A DNA stretch of 64,000 nucleotides from Aquila chrysaetos chrysaetos (Eukaryota; Chordata; Aves; Accipitriformes; Accipitridae), in the NCBI RefSeq assembly GCF_900496995.4, contig NC_044016.1, positions 21,556,932-21,620,931 of the forward strand. The letters run 5' to 3'. Below the pieces are notes generated by a model that searched no databases, was not told the origin of the DNA, and saw only the letters and a list, made by a program, of their open reading frames with translations. Below, piece after piece: positions 1 through 12,500 of the stretch (its first letter is position 1; the number at the start of each line of letters is the position of its first letter). Both the position numbers and the translations under genes were made by a program.

Positions 1-1635
1 CTTAATGGGGAAACCCACTCTTTGTGGTGGGCCTGCTTTGGATGTGGTGGGGTTTTGCTCCAAGACTGTGGCAGAAATGAAAAAAGGAGGGGAAAGAAAA
101 AGTCCTCCTTGTGCAGTTACTCTTGTCAAGTGGTTATCAGGGCAATCACACTTATAGTTGTTTGCTACTGTTTCGTTGTGGACTTGGTCCCACCTAGGTT
201 TCCTCTTCTCCTTCCTGTGACAACACTCTTGTCCTTTCCAGCCTCCTCCCTTCTGCTTTCCCTGCTGTGCAGCCACAGCTGGTAGGCAGAGGATAGAGAG
301 TGTGGTATACCACAGTCCCTGCCCGGGGATGGGAGAGGGTAGCTGCTTGCAAAGGTGAGTGACTTCTGAGAGAGAGGAGAGGTGCCCTTTTGTAGGGGAA
401 AGCTGGGGTAGGCCTCTGCTATGGGAAACAAATCTTGAAAGGCAGCGCTTGAGCTCTGGAACAGTTAGACTAACACAGACTGACCCAGCTGGCCTTCCCT
501 TACTGCATGGAAAAATGTCTGCTTCAGCTGATGTCCACCCACACTGTGGTTGATACACAGGGGATGGCTTGCTCCTCTTCCAGGCAGCGTTACAAATACA
601 GGTCCTTTGTCTTCAAGAAGGGCTGATGGTCCCCACTGGTCTTTATTCACTGTATATGCTTCTGCTCTGCAAAATGAGGTGAACGGTTAGCTTGATTCCA
701 TATGCTGTCTATTTGAGTGGTTCAGCTGACAGCAGCTTGGCATATCTGCAGCTGTCTGGCCAGCATGTTTCTAGTACCTTACTGCAAAGCAGTTGTTTAG
801 TAGTAGAAAGGATCTTCCTGATTTTCCGATGGTCTGTGTTTGGGCGTCCTTTGAAGAGAAGCAACAAATCACTTGAATTTGAGCTTACTGGATAAAAGAA
901 TAGCTGTTACTATAATGGGAGTTGAATTATTTCTCAGTTTATTCCTGCTGTTCCCAAGCATATTCAGAGTGAGTTCTAACAACTTAGCATTGTGCAGTTT
1001 ATTTCTGTTGTTTCTTACTCCTGATAATCCCACAGAGCAGATGCAGAAGAGACTGCATCTCTCTGGGTTCCTTCCGCATGGGGAAGGTGATGACCTGTTA
1101 GATTCTAGTTGATGGCAGCTTAGCACAGCCACAGCAGGACCTCAGAGGTCTCACTGAGAGCAGAATAAGATGGGAGACCCTCCTAGGCTTCACTGAAAAG
1201 AAGATGGGCCAGAAAAGTCCTTATTGCTGGGGACTGTGTACAAGATTGAAAGAGCCTGACTTGAGTCTTAGCTTCCTGTAGACTGTTTGTAGCAGAAGCA
1301 GGCGCATTTTTTTGCTTGTAAATTGAAGTTGAATGGAATCATCTGCAGTTGCTAAAAAGCCCAGTAAATGCAAGCCACTCTTCATGCCATCTTTTAGTCG
1401 TGTTTCAGAGTTGTTTTATGTTTGACATTTAGCGAGGACTGTGCAAAGCCCAAAGTAGCATCTGGCTTTCAAAGAGCACATTGAAAGCAGTCAATGCATC
1501 ACCCATATGGTATGTATTTGTTGCTGGCGCCTTCCGAGTGGTTTGTGTAATGACAAGATCCTGTGCTGGGTTTGCCCTTGCTCCCCAAGGATTATTGAGG
1601 AGATCTGTCTCTCATTCTTTCCTGTCTTTTGCTAG
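1..1635 (+). other. MRPL14: MRPL14 intron (partial, 3' part)
   Basis: This is the sequence immediately upstream of the MRPL14 terminal exon. No coding exon is recognisable in it. The short mitochondrial targeting peptide that should precede the exon (about 24 residues in the human protein) was not found in any frame, so the first coding exon probably lies before the window and this intron is at least 1.6 kb. The frame stays open from 1481 into the exon, but residues from 1481 to 1635 do not resemble MRPL14 and are intronic read-through. A 20-base stretch at 935-954 recurs at 995-1014 with 17 of 20 bases equal. Confidence 0.85.
1607..1635 (+). other. MRPL14: Splice acceptor of the last MRPL14 exon
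   Basis: A pyrimidine-rich tract runs up to CTTTTGCTAG, with the AG at 1634-1635. Cutting here leaves one base (T at 1636) that completes a codon begun in the previous exon. In the human protein a serine sits at this split codon, followed by Thr-Thr-Gly. Here the sequence after the junction reads Ile-Thr-Gly, which fits. The acceptor also marks exactly where similarity to MRPL14 begins. Confidence 0.85.
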
Positions 1636-2002
1636 TATCACTGGAGCATGCCGAGCAATACAGAAACTCACCCGCGTGCGAGTGGTGGACAACAGCGCCT
1701 TGGGGAACACGCCGTACCACCGGCCACCAAAATGCATCCACGTGTATAACAAGACCGGAGTTGGCAAAGTAGGAGATACGATCCTTCTGGCTATCAAAGG
1801 AGAAAAGAAGAAGGCTTTAATTGTAGGGCATAAGATGCCTGGCCCCCCCATGACACCTAGATTTGATTCCAACAATGTGGTACTCATTGAAGACAATGGA
1901 AATCCAATAGGGACTAGAATAAAAACACCGATACCCTATATCCTGCGACAGAGGGAAGGAGAGTTCTCCAAAGTATTGGCCATTGCCCGCAACTTTGTAT
2001 GA
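1636..2002 (+). CDS. MRPL14: MRPL14, mitochondrial large-subunit ribosomal protein uL14m, terminal coding exon
   Basis: This exon encodes the C-terminal 121 residues of MRPL14, the mitochondrial uL14 protein. uL14 sits on the subunit interface of the large mitoribosomal subunit, near the GTPase-factor region, and is the docking site of the MALSU1 anti-association module. The frame contains the family's hallmark stretches: [13 protein letters not shown] at the start of the domain, [13 protein letters not shown] in the middle, [20 protein letters not shown], and a C-terminal [11 protein letters not shown] followed by TGA at 2000-2002. The count from the split serine codon to the stop equals the human protein (121 residues after the junction), so the domain is complete with no frameshift. 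The start codon and targeting peptide are on an exon outside the window. Identification rests on remembered family sequence, but the match is extensive. Confidence 0.97.
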
Positions 2003-2290
2003 AAGCTAAGAAAGGTCTCTGGCAATCCTGTTTATGTCCTTTCATACAGTAGCAGTTCCTTGGTCCTTTTCTATAAAATGATGAAACATGAAAAAGTTGA
2101 GGTTCATCAAGAGTCTCCCTTCCTGATTACAAGCAACTAGTTTAAATGTTGAAATACCTTGGTTTTGTCCAAAAGAAGGTTGATTTATTTCACAGAACAA
2201 CTGCAGGGTGTTTGGGAAATGGTCCTTCACCCTTACTGCTCCAGTGGTGTTAATTTGGTCTCTAATCATTAAAATGAGAACATGAAAATC
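2003..2290 (+). other. MRPL14: MRPL14 3' untranslated region (end inferred)
   Basis: This follows the TGA stop in the same exon. The end is set by the ATTAAA at 2268 plus a normal cleavage distance. It is inferred, not seen directly. No intron signal is needed between the stop and the poly(A) signal. Confidence 0.6.
2268..2273 (+). terminator. MRPL14: Probable poly(A) signal ATTAAA for MRPL14
   Basis: ATTAAA is the commonest variant poly(A) signal. It lies 266 bases past the stop and is followed within about 25-60 bases by a T/GT-rich stretch (CTTCTTGTTTTGTACTG) typical of the downstream element. No AATAAA occurs between the stop and this point. A later site could also be used. Confidence 0.6.
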
Positions 2291-5200
2291 CTTCTTGTTT
2301 TGTACTGCTGATGCTCTCTTTTCCCTATTTCTGCCTTTCCCAGTTCCCCAGGAGCAAGACACAAAGTACAGTCCCTGACCCATTGACACTGGGGTCTACA
2401 AAATGGATTCACATGTAATAGAGTAGGAGGAATATATAATGAACTACTGGTGACTTGGGCACATTCACTAGAAGGATTACTTTCTACATCTTGGCCTAAG
2501 AAAAGTCTTCAGGAGGAATTAGAATTTGGGAGAGCATGGTGGCCTACAACTTCAGTGGTGTGTGGTTGAACAGCGTATGCCAGAGATGGGGAAGCAGAGG
2601 TAGGAAGGGGAGGTGAATGGGGTAGGTTTGAGATGCAGCCTATGCTCTCCACCTGACCAACCTCAGGAAATCGTGTTCTCCATGTAATGCAAGGGCTGGG
2701 TTCAGACTGAAAAGTCCGCAGAAAGAAGCTTCCTTTTGGACTGCTTTTTGGGACCATGTCAGATATTGCGATGTCGGTTGGTGAGGCTGTCTGTTGTCCA
2801 GCGTCCTAAGCTAGGGCACAATAGAAGGCAAATGCTATTGTATTGCTTTCAGGGCCAGCTGTGATCCAGGAGCCAAACAGCTGCCTTTCTATGGAGCTCA
2901 GCAGAGAAACTTGGTGCTCATGGCAGGTAAAGGGACATTGGGGCAGAGCACTCCTAGAAATAGCAGTGCGGGGGAAGAGGGTGCAGGGGATGTAGCCAGC
3001 GGGAGTCTGGCCAGCTTCAGGCCCCTGAGCTGACTCCTCGCAGGTCTGGTGGCAGCGGCGGCTGGCTGTGCCTTGTCCTTCCACCTCCCCTCCCTGTTGT
3101 GCTGGGAAAGCTCCTTACCTTGGCCCTGCATTGCCCCGGTGTGAAGATCTGAAGACTGCAGTGCTAAGCTATTCCACACTTCAACTAGTTACTCCTGGCA
3201 GATGTATCTGCCCTATGTTCTCCACTGTGGAATCCATGTTGCCCATGGAGAACGTGAGCCCTGGGTTCCCTTGTACTCCATTACTTCAGGTAACGCAGAT
3301 AAGATGATACTTCGAGTTTAAATTCAGTCTCAACCTTTAACGGCACTATCCCACTTAGTAAAACCTCCCTGTGAGCTGGAGGGGCCCAAGCCAATGTGCT
3401 GCCCAGTTCTGTGGGAAAGCAGGATCGATTGCTGCTGGCAGCACGTTCCTTGTTTGCTGTTGTTCATGGGTTTGTGGGCACTGAGTCTGCTGCTCTGACT
3501 CCTCCTGAACCCCTCAGGTGCTGCCTTTAAGCCCTCAGCCTGCTTGCTTCATAGGTGTTTGCCTGCTGCCATAGCAGCCGAGCAGACGCTCGTCTGGCTG
3601 ATGTCAGTCTTTCCAGTCTATCTGGGTGCAGTCGACTTCCAGGAGGAACTGTCCGTGTTCGGAGGTGATGTTTATGCCATTTTGCTAAGCAGGATGGTGA
3701 ACAAACTGTGTGTGCCAGTCACAGCGATGAGTGTGACTGGCCTCCCTGCCTCGGGTGGGGTTTGCCTCCATGTCACAGGGCCATGGCATGGCCTGACTCA
3801 CTGCCTTTTTTTCCCCCGGTTGAATTTGTTCCTGGATCAGCATGGGATGCACCTGGGGCACTTTTTGGGGGATGAGCGCTGTTCTACGAGCCCTTTGCTG
3901 ATGCTTGGTGCCTGCCCTGCGGGGATGGGGAGCCAGGCGGGTGGGTGCACCGATGCCTGGAGGCAGGTGGCGTGGAGCAGACCTGCCCGGCGCTGGCATC
4001 CTCCTGCCAGCAGGCCAGGGTCTCTAGTGGCTCCCAGCCACCAGGCAGGGCCTGCCACGGCTTCAGGAGCAGAGTCGGGCTGGGGGTGTGGGACTAACTA
4101 GGCTCTGGTCAAGATTGAGGGGCTTTAGCGAGTGCTGGGTGCTCAGGTCCAATCCTGGCACCGGGGGAGCCTTGTGCAGGGCTGCAGGGTGCTGAATTTA
4201 CCTGAGCTGGGCTAAGGGGTGGGAAAGTCAGCATTGTGCCCTGCCATGAGTGGATAAATCTTCACAGCCCACTTTGGGTGTGTTTTTTAGCTTTTTCAAA
4301 GCTGATCCCAGTAGCAGGCTAAAGTGTTTTGAGTAGAAAAAGGGTGTATGCTTCTATGCATTTTTAGGGAAAGTGTTTATGCCACTTAACAGCTCTGTGG
4401 TTTTGCTTTAGAAACCTTTCACAACCTTTGAAAGTCCCCCAACCCTGATAAACACATAAACAAATACTTTTACAGGTTTTTTTATAAACAAATCTTAAGC
4501 CAATTGCTATGTCTGTCATACCCTTCCTGCAGACAGAAGGAGCTCAGACTTCTTCAATGTAAATCCGTTTGAGAACAAGAGAGGAAGATGGCTTCCACTA
4601 ACATAGGGCCAGAAAATATACTTTCAAATGGCACTTGCATGGGGTATTTCAGTTCTGTGCAAAGGCTGTGGGCACAGTGGAAGTGGGGTCCATCCCAAGC
4701 TGGAATACCTCAGTCCCAGCTAGCCTGGTTTATAACTCATCTAAAGGGCTGCTTTTCTGTGAGGTTTTTGCTTGGCAACAACTCCAGCCTCGAAGTGTCT
4801 CCCAGTAGGACCTGGGGGCCTGCAAACAATCCTTGTTTTTCTTGTCCTGACCATAAGTGCTATGAGTCTCTCATGGGATGCACGGACCCCGCTGTTTGGA
4901 TATTAAATATTTCACAGAATATTTGCTAATAACTTTCCAGCGTTTCACTGGGGAAGGGGTCGTGGGGAGAGGGCACGAGAGGAAGCAGGCAAGACAATGC
5001 AGCATACTTGAGATTAAAATGTGAAGCAATGCTTTATTTCTAAGTAAACTGATATGTGGAACTAAATCCTTAACCTTGGAGCTTAATAAGCAGACATGCA
5101 GACAGCTAAGCTAAGCATATCCCGTAGAGTGTCTCCTGCAGTTTTTACCCGTCTTTCCCTAACAAGGAACGTGGCCTCGGCAGAAATCCCCAGCCCATGG

Positions 5201-8067
5201 TGACAGCTCTGTGCTTGGCAAATTCCAGGCGCTGTCTGTAGCAGCATCTCTCTGAGGGGAAAGGGGCTGTCTCGTGGGTGAGCCCTTAGCCTGCTCCCAC
5301 CCGTCCGACTGAATTCAGCCCCACTGTGGCTGTGGGATGGTCAGCCCCTGACTGCCCCAGCACTGCTCTGGCAGCAAAGCCTGCACAGGTGGGAGCAGAT
5401 GGATGGTGCCTTGCCAGCAGCCCAGGCTGATGTAGGTTCTCCAGGCTCTCTCTCTTCTCCTTCAAGCAGGCCCTGTATTCCAGGTCCTCTCTTTTGTTTT
5501 GGCATAGGGGATGATACCTGCTTGTTCTCAACTTCCAGGCTGGCCCCCGCTCTGCTCTGGACGTGCCAGAGCCTTCTGAGCAGTGAGGCAGTGGTGTCCC
5601 GGGGGCAGCTGCTGGATTTCCTGGGCTCTAGCTTGTGGCATCCTTCTTTGGGATCTCCCTGAGACTGAGCTCCCCCCAAATGGGAAGCTTTTCCTTGTGC
5701 ATCTATCCTGCTAGGAAATCAGATGTGATTTCCTCTATGGGTAGCAATTCTTGCAGGTCCTTTTTTTGAAGGATGACTGCAGGCTGGTGGGATGATTCCC
5801 TCAGCGGAGTGAAGAAAAACCAAAACACCACCTACCTCAGCTGCTGCCAGAAGGTCATTCTCTCCTTGCTCCCTATTTATGTTTACTATTCTGCCATTAA
5901 CATGATTTTGTATGGTAAGTGAGAAAATTTCCCAGCATGAGACCGTGCTTAGGAGGAATTCTCTCATCTCCTCTGCAGCCTCTGGGAGAGCTGCCACCCG
6001 TTGGAGAGAGAAGGGGAAGCCAAAGGCAGAGTCCTCCCAGGGTCTTCTTGCCCTGTTACCAATGTGCCTCCCTGGTCAGCTCCAGCTGGGTCCCTGGGTT
6101 AGCATCCACTCCCATGTGTTTGGATATGGGGTTTGCGACAGACGAAGCTCCCAAGAGGGTGCCTGTTCCCTTGGTGATGGTGGGGACTTCGTGCCCAGAC
6201 TTTCTTCCATGGGGGCTGGGGGAGAAGGGTCTTTTTTTAGGGCATCCTGCATCGGCAGGGAGAGATGGCCTTTGGGGAGATGCTTGCTCAGAAAAGACAT
6301 GCGACAGGGCTCTTTGGTGAGGGCTGGGATCTGGAAAGAGGCAGGCGAGCACTGGGGATTAGCTGGCCGTGAGAAGGGGTGTCCCCGAAAGGAAGCAGGC
6401 GAGACAGATTATTGCGGAGGGATGCAGTGGGGAGCTGATGTCTTCCATCTGCTTGGAGACCAAGGCTGGGAGACAGGCGGCCCCGTCTCATGGCTCTGTG
6501 CCAGCTGGGGTGGATGGACCACAGAGCTGGGGGAGGCAGCTAGTGACTTTGGGGGCTGGGAGGAGGGGGAGACAGCCAAAACCCTGGCCGAAAGGGGGCC
6601 AATGCAGCCAGAGGATGGACTTTGGTCCAAAGTGAGCATCGGTTGGTTGACGGGGTGAGGGCGGCGAGCTGCACATCCCAGAGTGGGAGGCTAGATGGCA
6701 ATGTGGGCATGATGGTGTGCCTGGCAGCCTGTCCCCCCCCCCCCCCCCCCCCCGTGCCGCTCGGCAGGCCCCTAAGCCTGACTGACATGCCGGAGCTGAA
6801 ATCTCCCTCTGTCAGCACGTTCCCCAGCCTCCGGCCCGCAGCAGGGTAGCGGAGCTGCGGCCAGTGAGGAGGAGAAAGATGGAGACTTTGGGGCGACTGA
6901 GCCTGACCTGGTTCCTTGGGGAAAGATCCAGCAAGAGCCAGGGAGCTCTGACCAGGGCTGAGCCCTGTCTCCACGGAGGGGTGTTGAGTGGCTGGGAGCA
7001 GCAGGGTCACATCTAACCCCCATCCCGTTTTGGTGAGGGCAAGCTGGGCTAGGGAAATCGATGGAAAGATGGGTCTGCAAGCAGTGTTGTGACTCCCACA
7101 GGGCTGGTAGCTGCTCATGGCAGGGAGAGGAGGGACACGATGCCCTGCCGAGCGGCAGGATGCTGGCTCATGGATGGCAGGGGGCTGCAAAGCAGGGGGC
7201 AGTGGTGGGCAGCGGGGGAGACGCAGCCTGGCTCTATTGGGAGGCCCGGAGCTGGGCCCCTCTCCTGATGCAAAACAACCCCTCAAAATGCATTGAAACC
7301 CCCTGCTGGGGCCTTTCACCTAGAGGCAGATGCCAAATCCCCTTCCTTGAGGGAGAGGCTTGCCAAGCCTCAGGCAGCAAGCGGGTTTTGCAGGCTGAGC
7401 AGCATTTTCTACCTTCTTGCTCACAGAGAGGCAGCGGGAGGACCCTGCTGAGCCCTTCTGATGAGACAAGTGAGGGCTGTCATTTTTTTAGCCGTCTGCT
7501 TCTCTTCTAGACGTGGATGTGCCATTTAGGATCCATATGACCCAAGGAGAGCAAAGAGGACTGGGAAACAGCTGGACCCAGGACCTTGCTTGTTTAAATC
7601 CTGCAGCTACTGTTTGAGATAGATAGACAAGGGCAGGGGGAGAGCATCCGTCAGGGAGACTGTATGGGCTGGACACTTGTACTGGGAAATGCAGAGGGGC
7701 TGGAGGGGGCAATGAGCTGGGAGTGAGGGGAGGACGCTGGGGCTAGCACTGCTGCCAGGGCAGAGCCCTGAGGTTGAAGCTTGTGTGGTCGCTGCCCAGA
7801 GGGCTCTCCTGTGAGTGAGTTAGCACTGACTGCCGCCTTGTCAGCTTTTTTTCTGAGTAGTTTCTCCCATTCTCCAGCATAAGAAATGGGGTGGTGAATG
7901 ATACTGAATCTAGCCTTAATGCTGTTGTGTAAATCAGTGGTGGAGCCTCAAGCGAGCTAGTGCATGCTGGGCTGGTCAGCTTATCTCAGAAGCTGTCAGG
8001 GGTAGAGGATGGGAATTTTCCTAGGCCTGTCACAGATACACCCTCTAACAAGAAAATAGAATTGGAA
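2291..8067. other. Gene-free intergenic DNA
   Basis: No exon, RNA gene or transposable element is recognisable. Several long reading frames exist here (3544-4101 +, 5912-6658 +, 6540-7319 -), but they are low-complexity, have no domain, overlap each other on opposite strands and match no family I know. The segment contains the C tract at 6733-6753. The piece at 4260-4560 is more AT-rich than its surroundings and could hold a regulatory element. Confidence 0.6.
6733..6753 (+). repeat. Homopolymer C tract (21 C)
   Basis: An uninterrupted run of 21 C sits between GT and GTGCCGC. The opposite strand is a 21-G run able to form a G-quadruplex. Exact length is uncertain because homopolymers of this size are error-prone in sequencing and assembly. 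Confidence 0.95.
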
Positions 8068-8345
8068 AGCTCAGGAGTGTCTAGCCTGGGGAGAAGGGAG
8101 ATTAATGAGGGCTCATGACAGAAGGATAAAAAGAAGGATGTGGAGAAAGCACATCAGGCACATCCATTCGCCCCCTCTGAGAGTGCAGTAGAGGCAATGT
8201 TCAATCAAACAGGCTGGCAGAGGAAATAAAATTAGCTTTTTTTCATTTTTCCTTTCACCCAGAGCACAAGCTGCCCTATGGAATTCATTGCTCCAGGGCA
8301 CCAGCAAGCTTCACTGCTTAATATAGCTCAAAATGAACCTGGATG
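8068..8345 (+). mobile_element. Degraded CR1-type LINE, 3' portion
   Basis: The order of short matches follows the 3' end of reptilian/avian CR1 elements. There is a TCTAGCCTGGGGAGAAGGGA segment (the family's 'leader of the last ORF2 portion'), then GGCTCATGACAGAAGGATAAAA, then a segment with CTATGGAATTCATTGCTCCAGG, which matches the family's 'tggaactcattgcc(a)cagg' block. Many stops and indels are present. Identification is from memory of CR1 consensus text and the copy is very old. Confidence 0.55.
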
Positions 8346-11300
8346 CTCACCTTCATGCCGGTTAGAGTGAGTGTGCTCAGTATGAATAGTACACACACCC
8401 TCCCCAAAAGGTTGGGAAGTGATGTGCCTGGTTATTGTGGTGTAGACACTGAATACAGGCTGTCACTTGGGCATCTGTAACATAAGCTTGCTTTGAAAAT
8501 GTCTGAAGGCTGTAAACACCATGAACCTAATGTGGTTCTTTAAAAATAAACATGCAAGCCCCAAGATACAACATGGACCAAGGCAGAGCCTGTGAAGCAA
8601 ATCCAAGGTCATTTGGTGTAAGATTGTACCCCAGACCTTTCTTGCTCTCTAGCTCAAATGAGCTGCTCTTCATAGTTACAGCCTCATAGCACTTGGGTGT
8701 GGAGGAGGGGGCACTGGTGAGTATTCCCCAGGGCCAAGGCCAGGACACAGTGGTCCTGTGGCTCCTGCATGGTGAGGTTAGCCCTCTGCTTGCCTGGACG
8801 CGTGGCAGGGTGGGCTCTGCCAGCATCCCAGCCTGCTGAAGGACTGCAGCTCTGGGAAGGGCTCAGTGGCCATCCTCTCCCAGGTACCGGGGTGCTTCCA
8901 GTGGCAACCCACAGCAGCTGTACCCCAGGCTGCCTGTGGAGTGTGGGGAGAGGAGGTGAAGCTGCATTCAGAGCCCACCAGCTGCTCTTTCTGCCAGGAT
9001 CTACCAAGGCAGGGCAGAAAGAGGAATGAGCCAAGGTTCGGCGACCCCAGGGAAATTCTCATCTCCCATCCCTTGTATAGCAGTCACCCCCGTTGGGGCT
9101 GTCCTCATACCAAAACCAAAGGCAATGCTTTGATGGGCTTCCTGACTGCTGCTCTAACTCCCCAGTATGAATGTGGGTGGTGGCTGACCTTCAGCTCTTG
9201 AGAGCTGAAACCTCCCAGGTATGGTAACATCACCCCATGATATCCACTCCTGGCCAAAGAGGGCCATCACAGAGCTCACAACCGTGGCCATGTGGCCCAG
9301 ACTCTGAACCAGGCCTCCTCCTCTGATGGACCCCAGTTGTGACCATGGCATCCCAATGTGATTTCCCATATTAGATGCACCTCTTGGGGTTAAAGGATTT
9401 GTTGCTCTAGCTTGTGGACTGGGGGCTGGCCCCAGAGGAGGTAAAAATAAACCTTCCTCCCATTTCTGGGACAATACAATGCAGGGGTTGGAAATCATGG
9501 TGGTCCCTTCTTGGTACTTAAACGAGGAACATTTTGTGGCTTGAGAGAGCAGCAGTTGAGCATTAGGGGCAGCATGTACTGCTGTGGAGCATGTTCCACC
9601 TCCTGCATCCAGGAGGTAGGAAGAGCTCAGGTGTTCTCTGACATTTTGGTCCTGCCAAGCCTGGTCCTGCTCACCCAAACAGGCACCCTATGCTGAGACG
9701 GGGCAGGGGGAGATACGGTGGGGGGAGCGATGCCCAACCCATGCTGCTGGCCCAGCAGCAGCTCCCTGGAGGCACTGATGACAGCAGACCATTCGGTTCA
9801 CCGGGGATGGCAAAAGCTGAACAGGCCAGAGTGCATTTCTTATCACTGTGCTTCAGGCTATCCCTAGGGGAGACCTGCCTGGGGCTGCCCCGGGGTGCTG
9901 TTTTTTCCTGACTTTCACACTTTGCCCCATTGTCTGGTCCAAGCTGTCTGGGATGCACAGGAGGCTTCGGAAGGTGGTACCGGTTGCCAGTGCAGGAGGG
10001 GCTATTACTTCTGCATGATGAGCTTTTGGGCTTTTGCATTCATGCATGCTTGGAGCAGAGAAAATGGTTGCATGCTGCCCAGCCAGCTAAGCTTTGCTCC
10101 TAACCATGTCCACATTCCTCTTCAAAACAAGGCCCAAGATCCCCTGTGTGCATCTGGAGAGTGGTGGGAAAGGCTCCAGTTCACTGATGGCACGAAACTA
10201 ATTGCTTGGAGGGGTGATAAAGTGAAGAGAGGAAGGAGGTGGTAGGATGGTAGATGTTATCTTTGCCCTTGTTTCCTGAGGTTGATGCTCAGCTCTTGGC
10301 CCTTCTCCAGGAGGCCCTAGACAGCTCTAGGAAGCCTCAAATCTGGGTTTTATGCTGCTAACAACAGTAAATAGCTGGTTTAACTGGCTTCACAAGTATG
10401 CCGCTTTGCCCTTGATGTGCCTCGGCTCTGTCTTGCAGAGGAGGGACGGGTCCCCAGGATACCTCACCTGCAGTGGGGTGAGATGGGGACATGGGGACCT
10501 CCTCAGACCCATGGAGGCAGTTCCCCCCCGGAGGCTTAGCGGCTCAGGCACTAGGGCAGGGGGAGAGGGAAGCCAGGCCCGCCTCCTGCCTGTGAGCGAG
10601 GGTCTCCAAACACCCGTCGGGCTCTGTGGGGCAGGATCCGTCCTTCCCTTGCTTTCTGGGCTCCCTTCACTGCTGGTGTCTCCACTCAGAATGCTCAGAG
10701 CCGCCTGCATTGCTTGCTGGCAAACTCAATGGCAAAGGGCTCTGCCAACACAGAGTGGTGGCTGGCAGGTGGTATCTTGTGTTTCTGCAGAAAGTTGAGC
10801 AAACTTTAAAGAATGGGGAAATGCAGAGTTAATGGGCTGTCCTGTGCAAATTGTGGGCCACCTGAGGCTGGCCTGAGCTCCATTCTACAATCTCCAGCTC
10901 GTCCTATGTGGGGTGGTTGAAGGATGGGGAAGAGCCCTGAGAGATCCTTGACAGATGGCATCATGCAGGTGGGAGAGGGGCTGGAGGGAGGGGTGTTGCA
11001 AGTCAATAGCAAAGGGGCTGCATAACCTGGGAGGCACATATTGTGGTTTTAGGGCAGGTGTAGGCTGCTGTGGCACTGCACAAAGGCTGGGTGCTCCTGA
11101 GAAATAGAGGGGGTGCCATCCCAAGAGAGACACATGAGTTGGTGCATGAGCTCTGTGTTTCCTGAACTTCGGAAGCTGGGTTTTTGCTGACTGAGAGGAT
11201 AGCAGATCCCACCTGAATTCTGCCACAACTCAGCTTTTTCCTACATGGACTATGCGGGGTGGACAGGGACTGTTTATCGTGTCTGGGGATTATAGTTATG

Positions 11301-12120
11301 TAGTTTACAGTAGGGATGCTACTGTGACCCTTTGTGCTGTGCAGAACTGGACCAAGAATTTGTGTCGTCCTTGGGGAATGTCTGAAGTGCAGGCATGCTA
11401 AGAGAGGTGGAGATGAAAATGTCTGCATTTACGGCTCCACATTCTGCCACTTTGTTATGGGGTGGTTAGTGGATTTTAGTGTGTGAGTGAGGGCTGGTAT
11501 TTGCCTTTCCTTCTCCATGCCTTCGCCCAGCCATTCCTCTGGTTGCTCTCTTGTGCCCATCCCATTCAGCAATGAACACACTCAAACCAGGCTCAGGCAC
11601 TGGTGGGACAACCAGCCTGTACAATTAACCAGTCCTTCCTATACATCCCTCTCATCCCTGCTTTCGCCAGGCTGTGCCTCAAGCCCTCCCCATTCTCCCT
11701 CCGTCCAAATCAGCTGTATCTAAGAGACCATTCAGGCAAATAAGCCAAGTCCGAGGGGTTCTGTGCCCTTATCCTGAGATGCACTGAATTTCAAGATAAG
11801 CTGAGGAAGGGGGTACATTGCAGAGCATGTTGAAGGATATACTTTAACCATGGGCTTTCTGGTCCTAGGGAGGGCAGAGGGAGTGCTGTGCTGCAGTTCC
11901 TGGCCCCGCTGGTGTTACAGACCTGGAGCAAGGTTCCCCAGGGTTAGCTGACTCAGTTTCACACATGCCTGACATTGAGCATGTGGGGTAGATAACTTAG
12001 CTGGGGCCAGCAGTCTTCTCAGTCTGGGGGCTGAATTTGTTGGCCTGGTATCGGTAAGGTCAAGTGCTTACCCGACGGTGTAATGCAGCAGCACCTTGCT
12101 GACAGCACAGCCCCCAGCCC
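8346..12120. other. Gene-free intergenic DNA
   Basis: No supported gene. A possible tiny CR1-like snatch occurs near 10176-10215, where the + frame reads FTDGTKL, reminiscent of the reverse transcriptase FADDTKL box. It is too short to call. Otherwise I see only mixed unique-looking sequence. Confidence 0.5.
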
Positions 12121-12154
12121 TGCCCAGGCTCTGCCTCCGAGCACTACTCACTGG

Positions 12155-12500
12155 CCTGTCTTTTTAATTAAGAGGTGTTCTCCCCATCCAGGCATTTGAA
12201 TGGGCTTTTGGGTTGACTTTCTGCCAAGTATCGGTCTGGCTTGGGTGCTGGCCACATAGGTGCTGAGATCTGGTGGGGCTGCAGCAGCCTGCGGCTCCAC
12301 TGCATTGAGACATCAAACCCAAGCCAAAAGCCCCTGGTGCCATGCAGAAGGGTTAACAGTCTGCTCGCTCCCGCTCTTCTTTAGGGAGCTTTGTTCATTG
12401 GAGTATTAAATTCCACAGCTGTAAATAATCTGCAGCAGGAGAGATTATCAAGGCCTTGGGAAGAAGCAGCTTTTATTAATAAGATCAGTTCTCCCTGCGA
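12155..12500. promoter_or_regulatory. Candidate conserved non-coding element (AT-rich block)
   Basis: This is an AT-rich island in GC-rich surroundings, with homeodomain-type TTAATTAA at 12164-12171, a SOX-like CTTTGTTC/CATTG pair near 12389-12400, TATTAAATTCCACAGCTGTAAATAATC around 12404-12430 in separate boxes (E-box CAGCTG at its centre), a GATA-like AGATTATC near 12442, and TTTTATTAATAAGATC at 12471-12486. No repeat family is recognised. Conservation is inferred from composition only. Confidence 0.3.

Noticed and set aside
1481..1635. N-terminal extension of MRPL14 in the same open frame
   Set aside because: Residues here do not resemble MRPL14, and a good splice acceptor at 1635 marks the true exon border.
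5912..6658. 248-codon + frame
   Set aside because: No family, domain or splice context. Overlapped by equally long frames in other phases.
7187..7203. CTCF-like AGCAGGGGGCAG motif
   Set aside because: Only the central part fits. One weak motif cannot support a boundary without binding data.
6540..7319. 259-codon minus-strand frame
   Set aside because: It includes the C21 tract read as a glycine run and overlaps other long frames. No recognisable family.
10176..10215. FTDGTKL in the + frame, like the CR1 FADDTKL box
   Set aside because: No flanking CR1 similarity could be traced, so the match may be chance.
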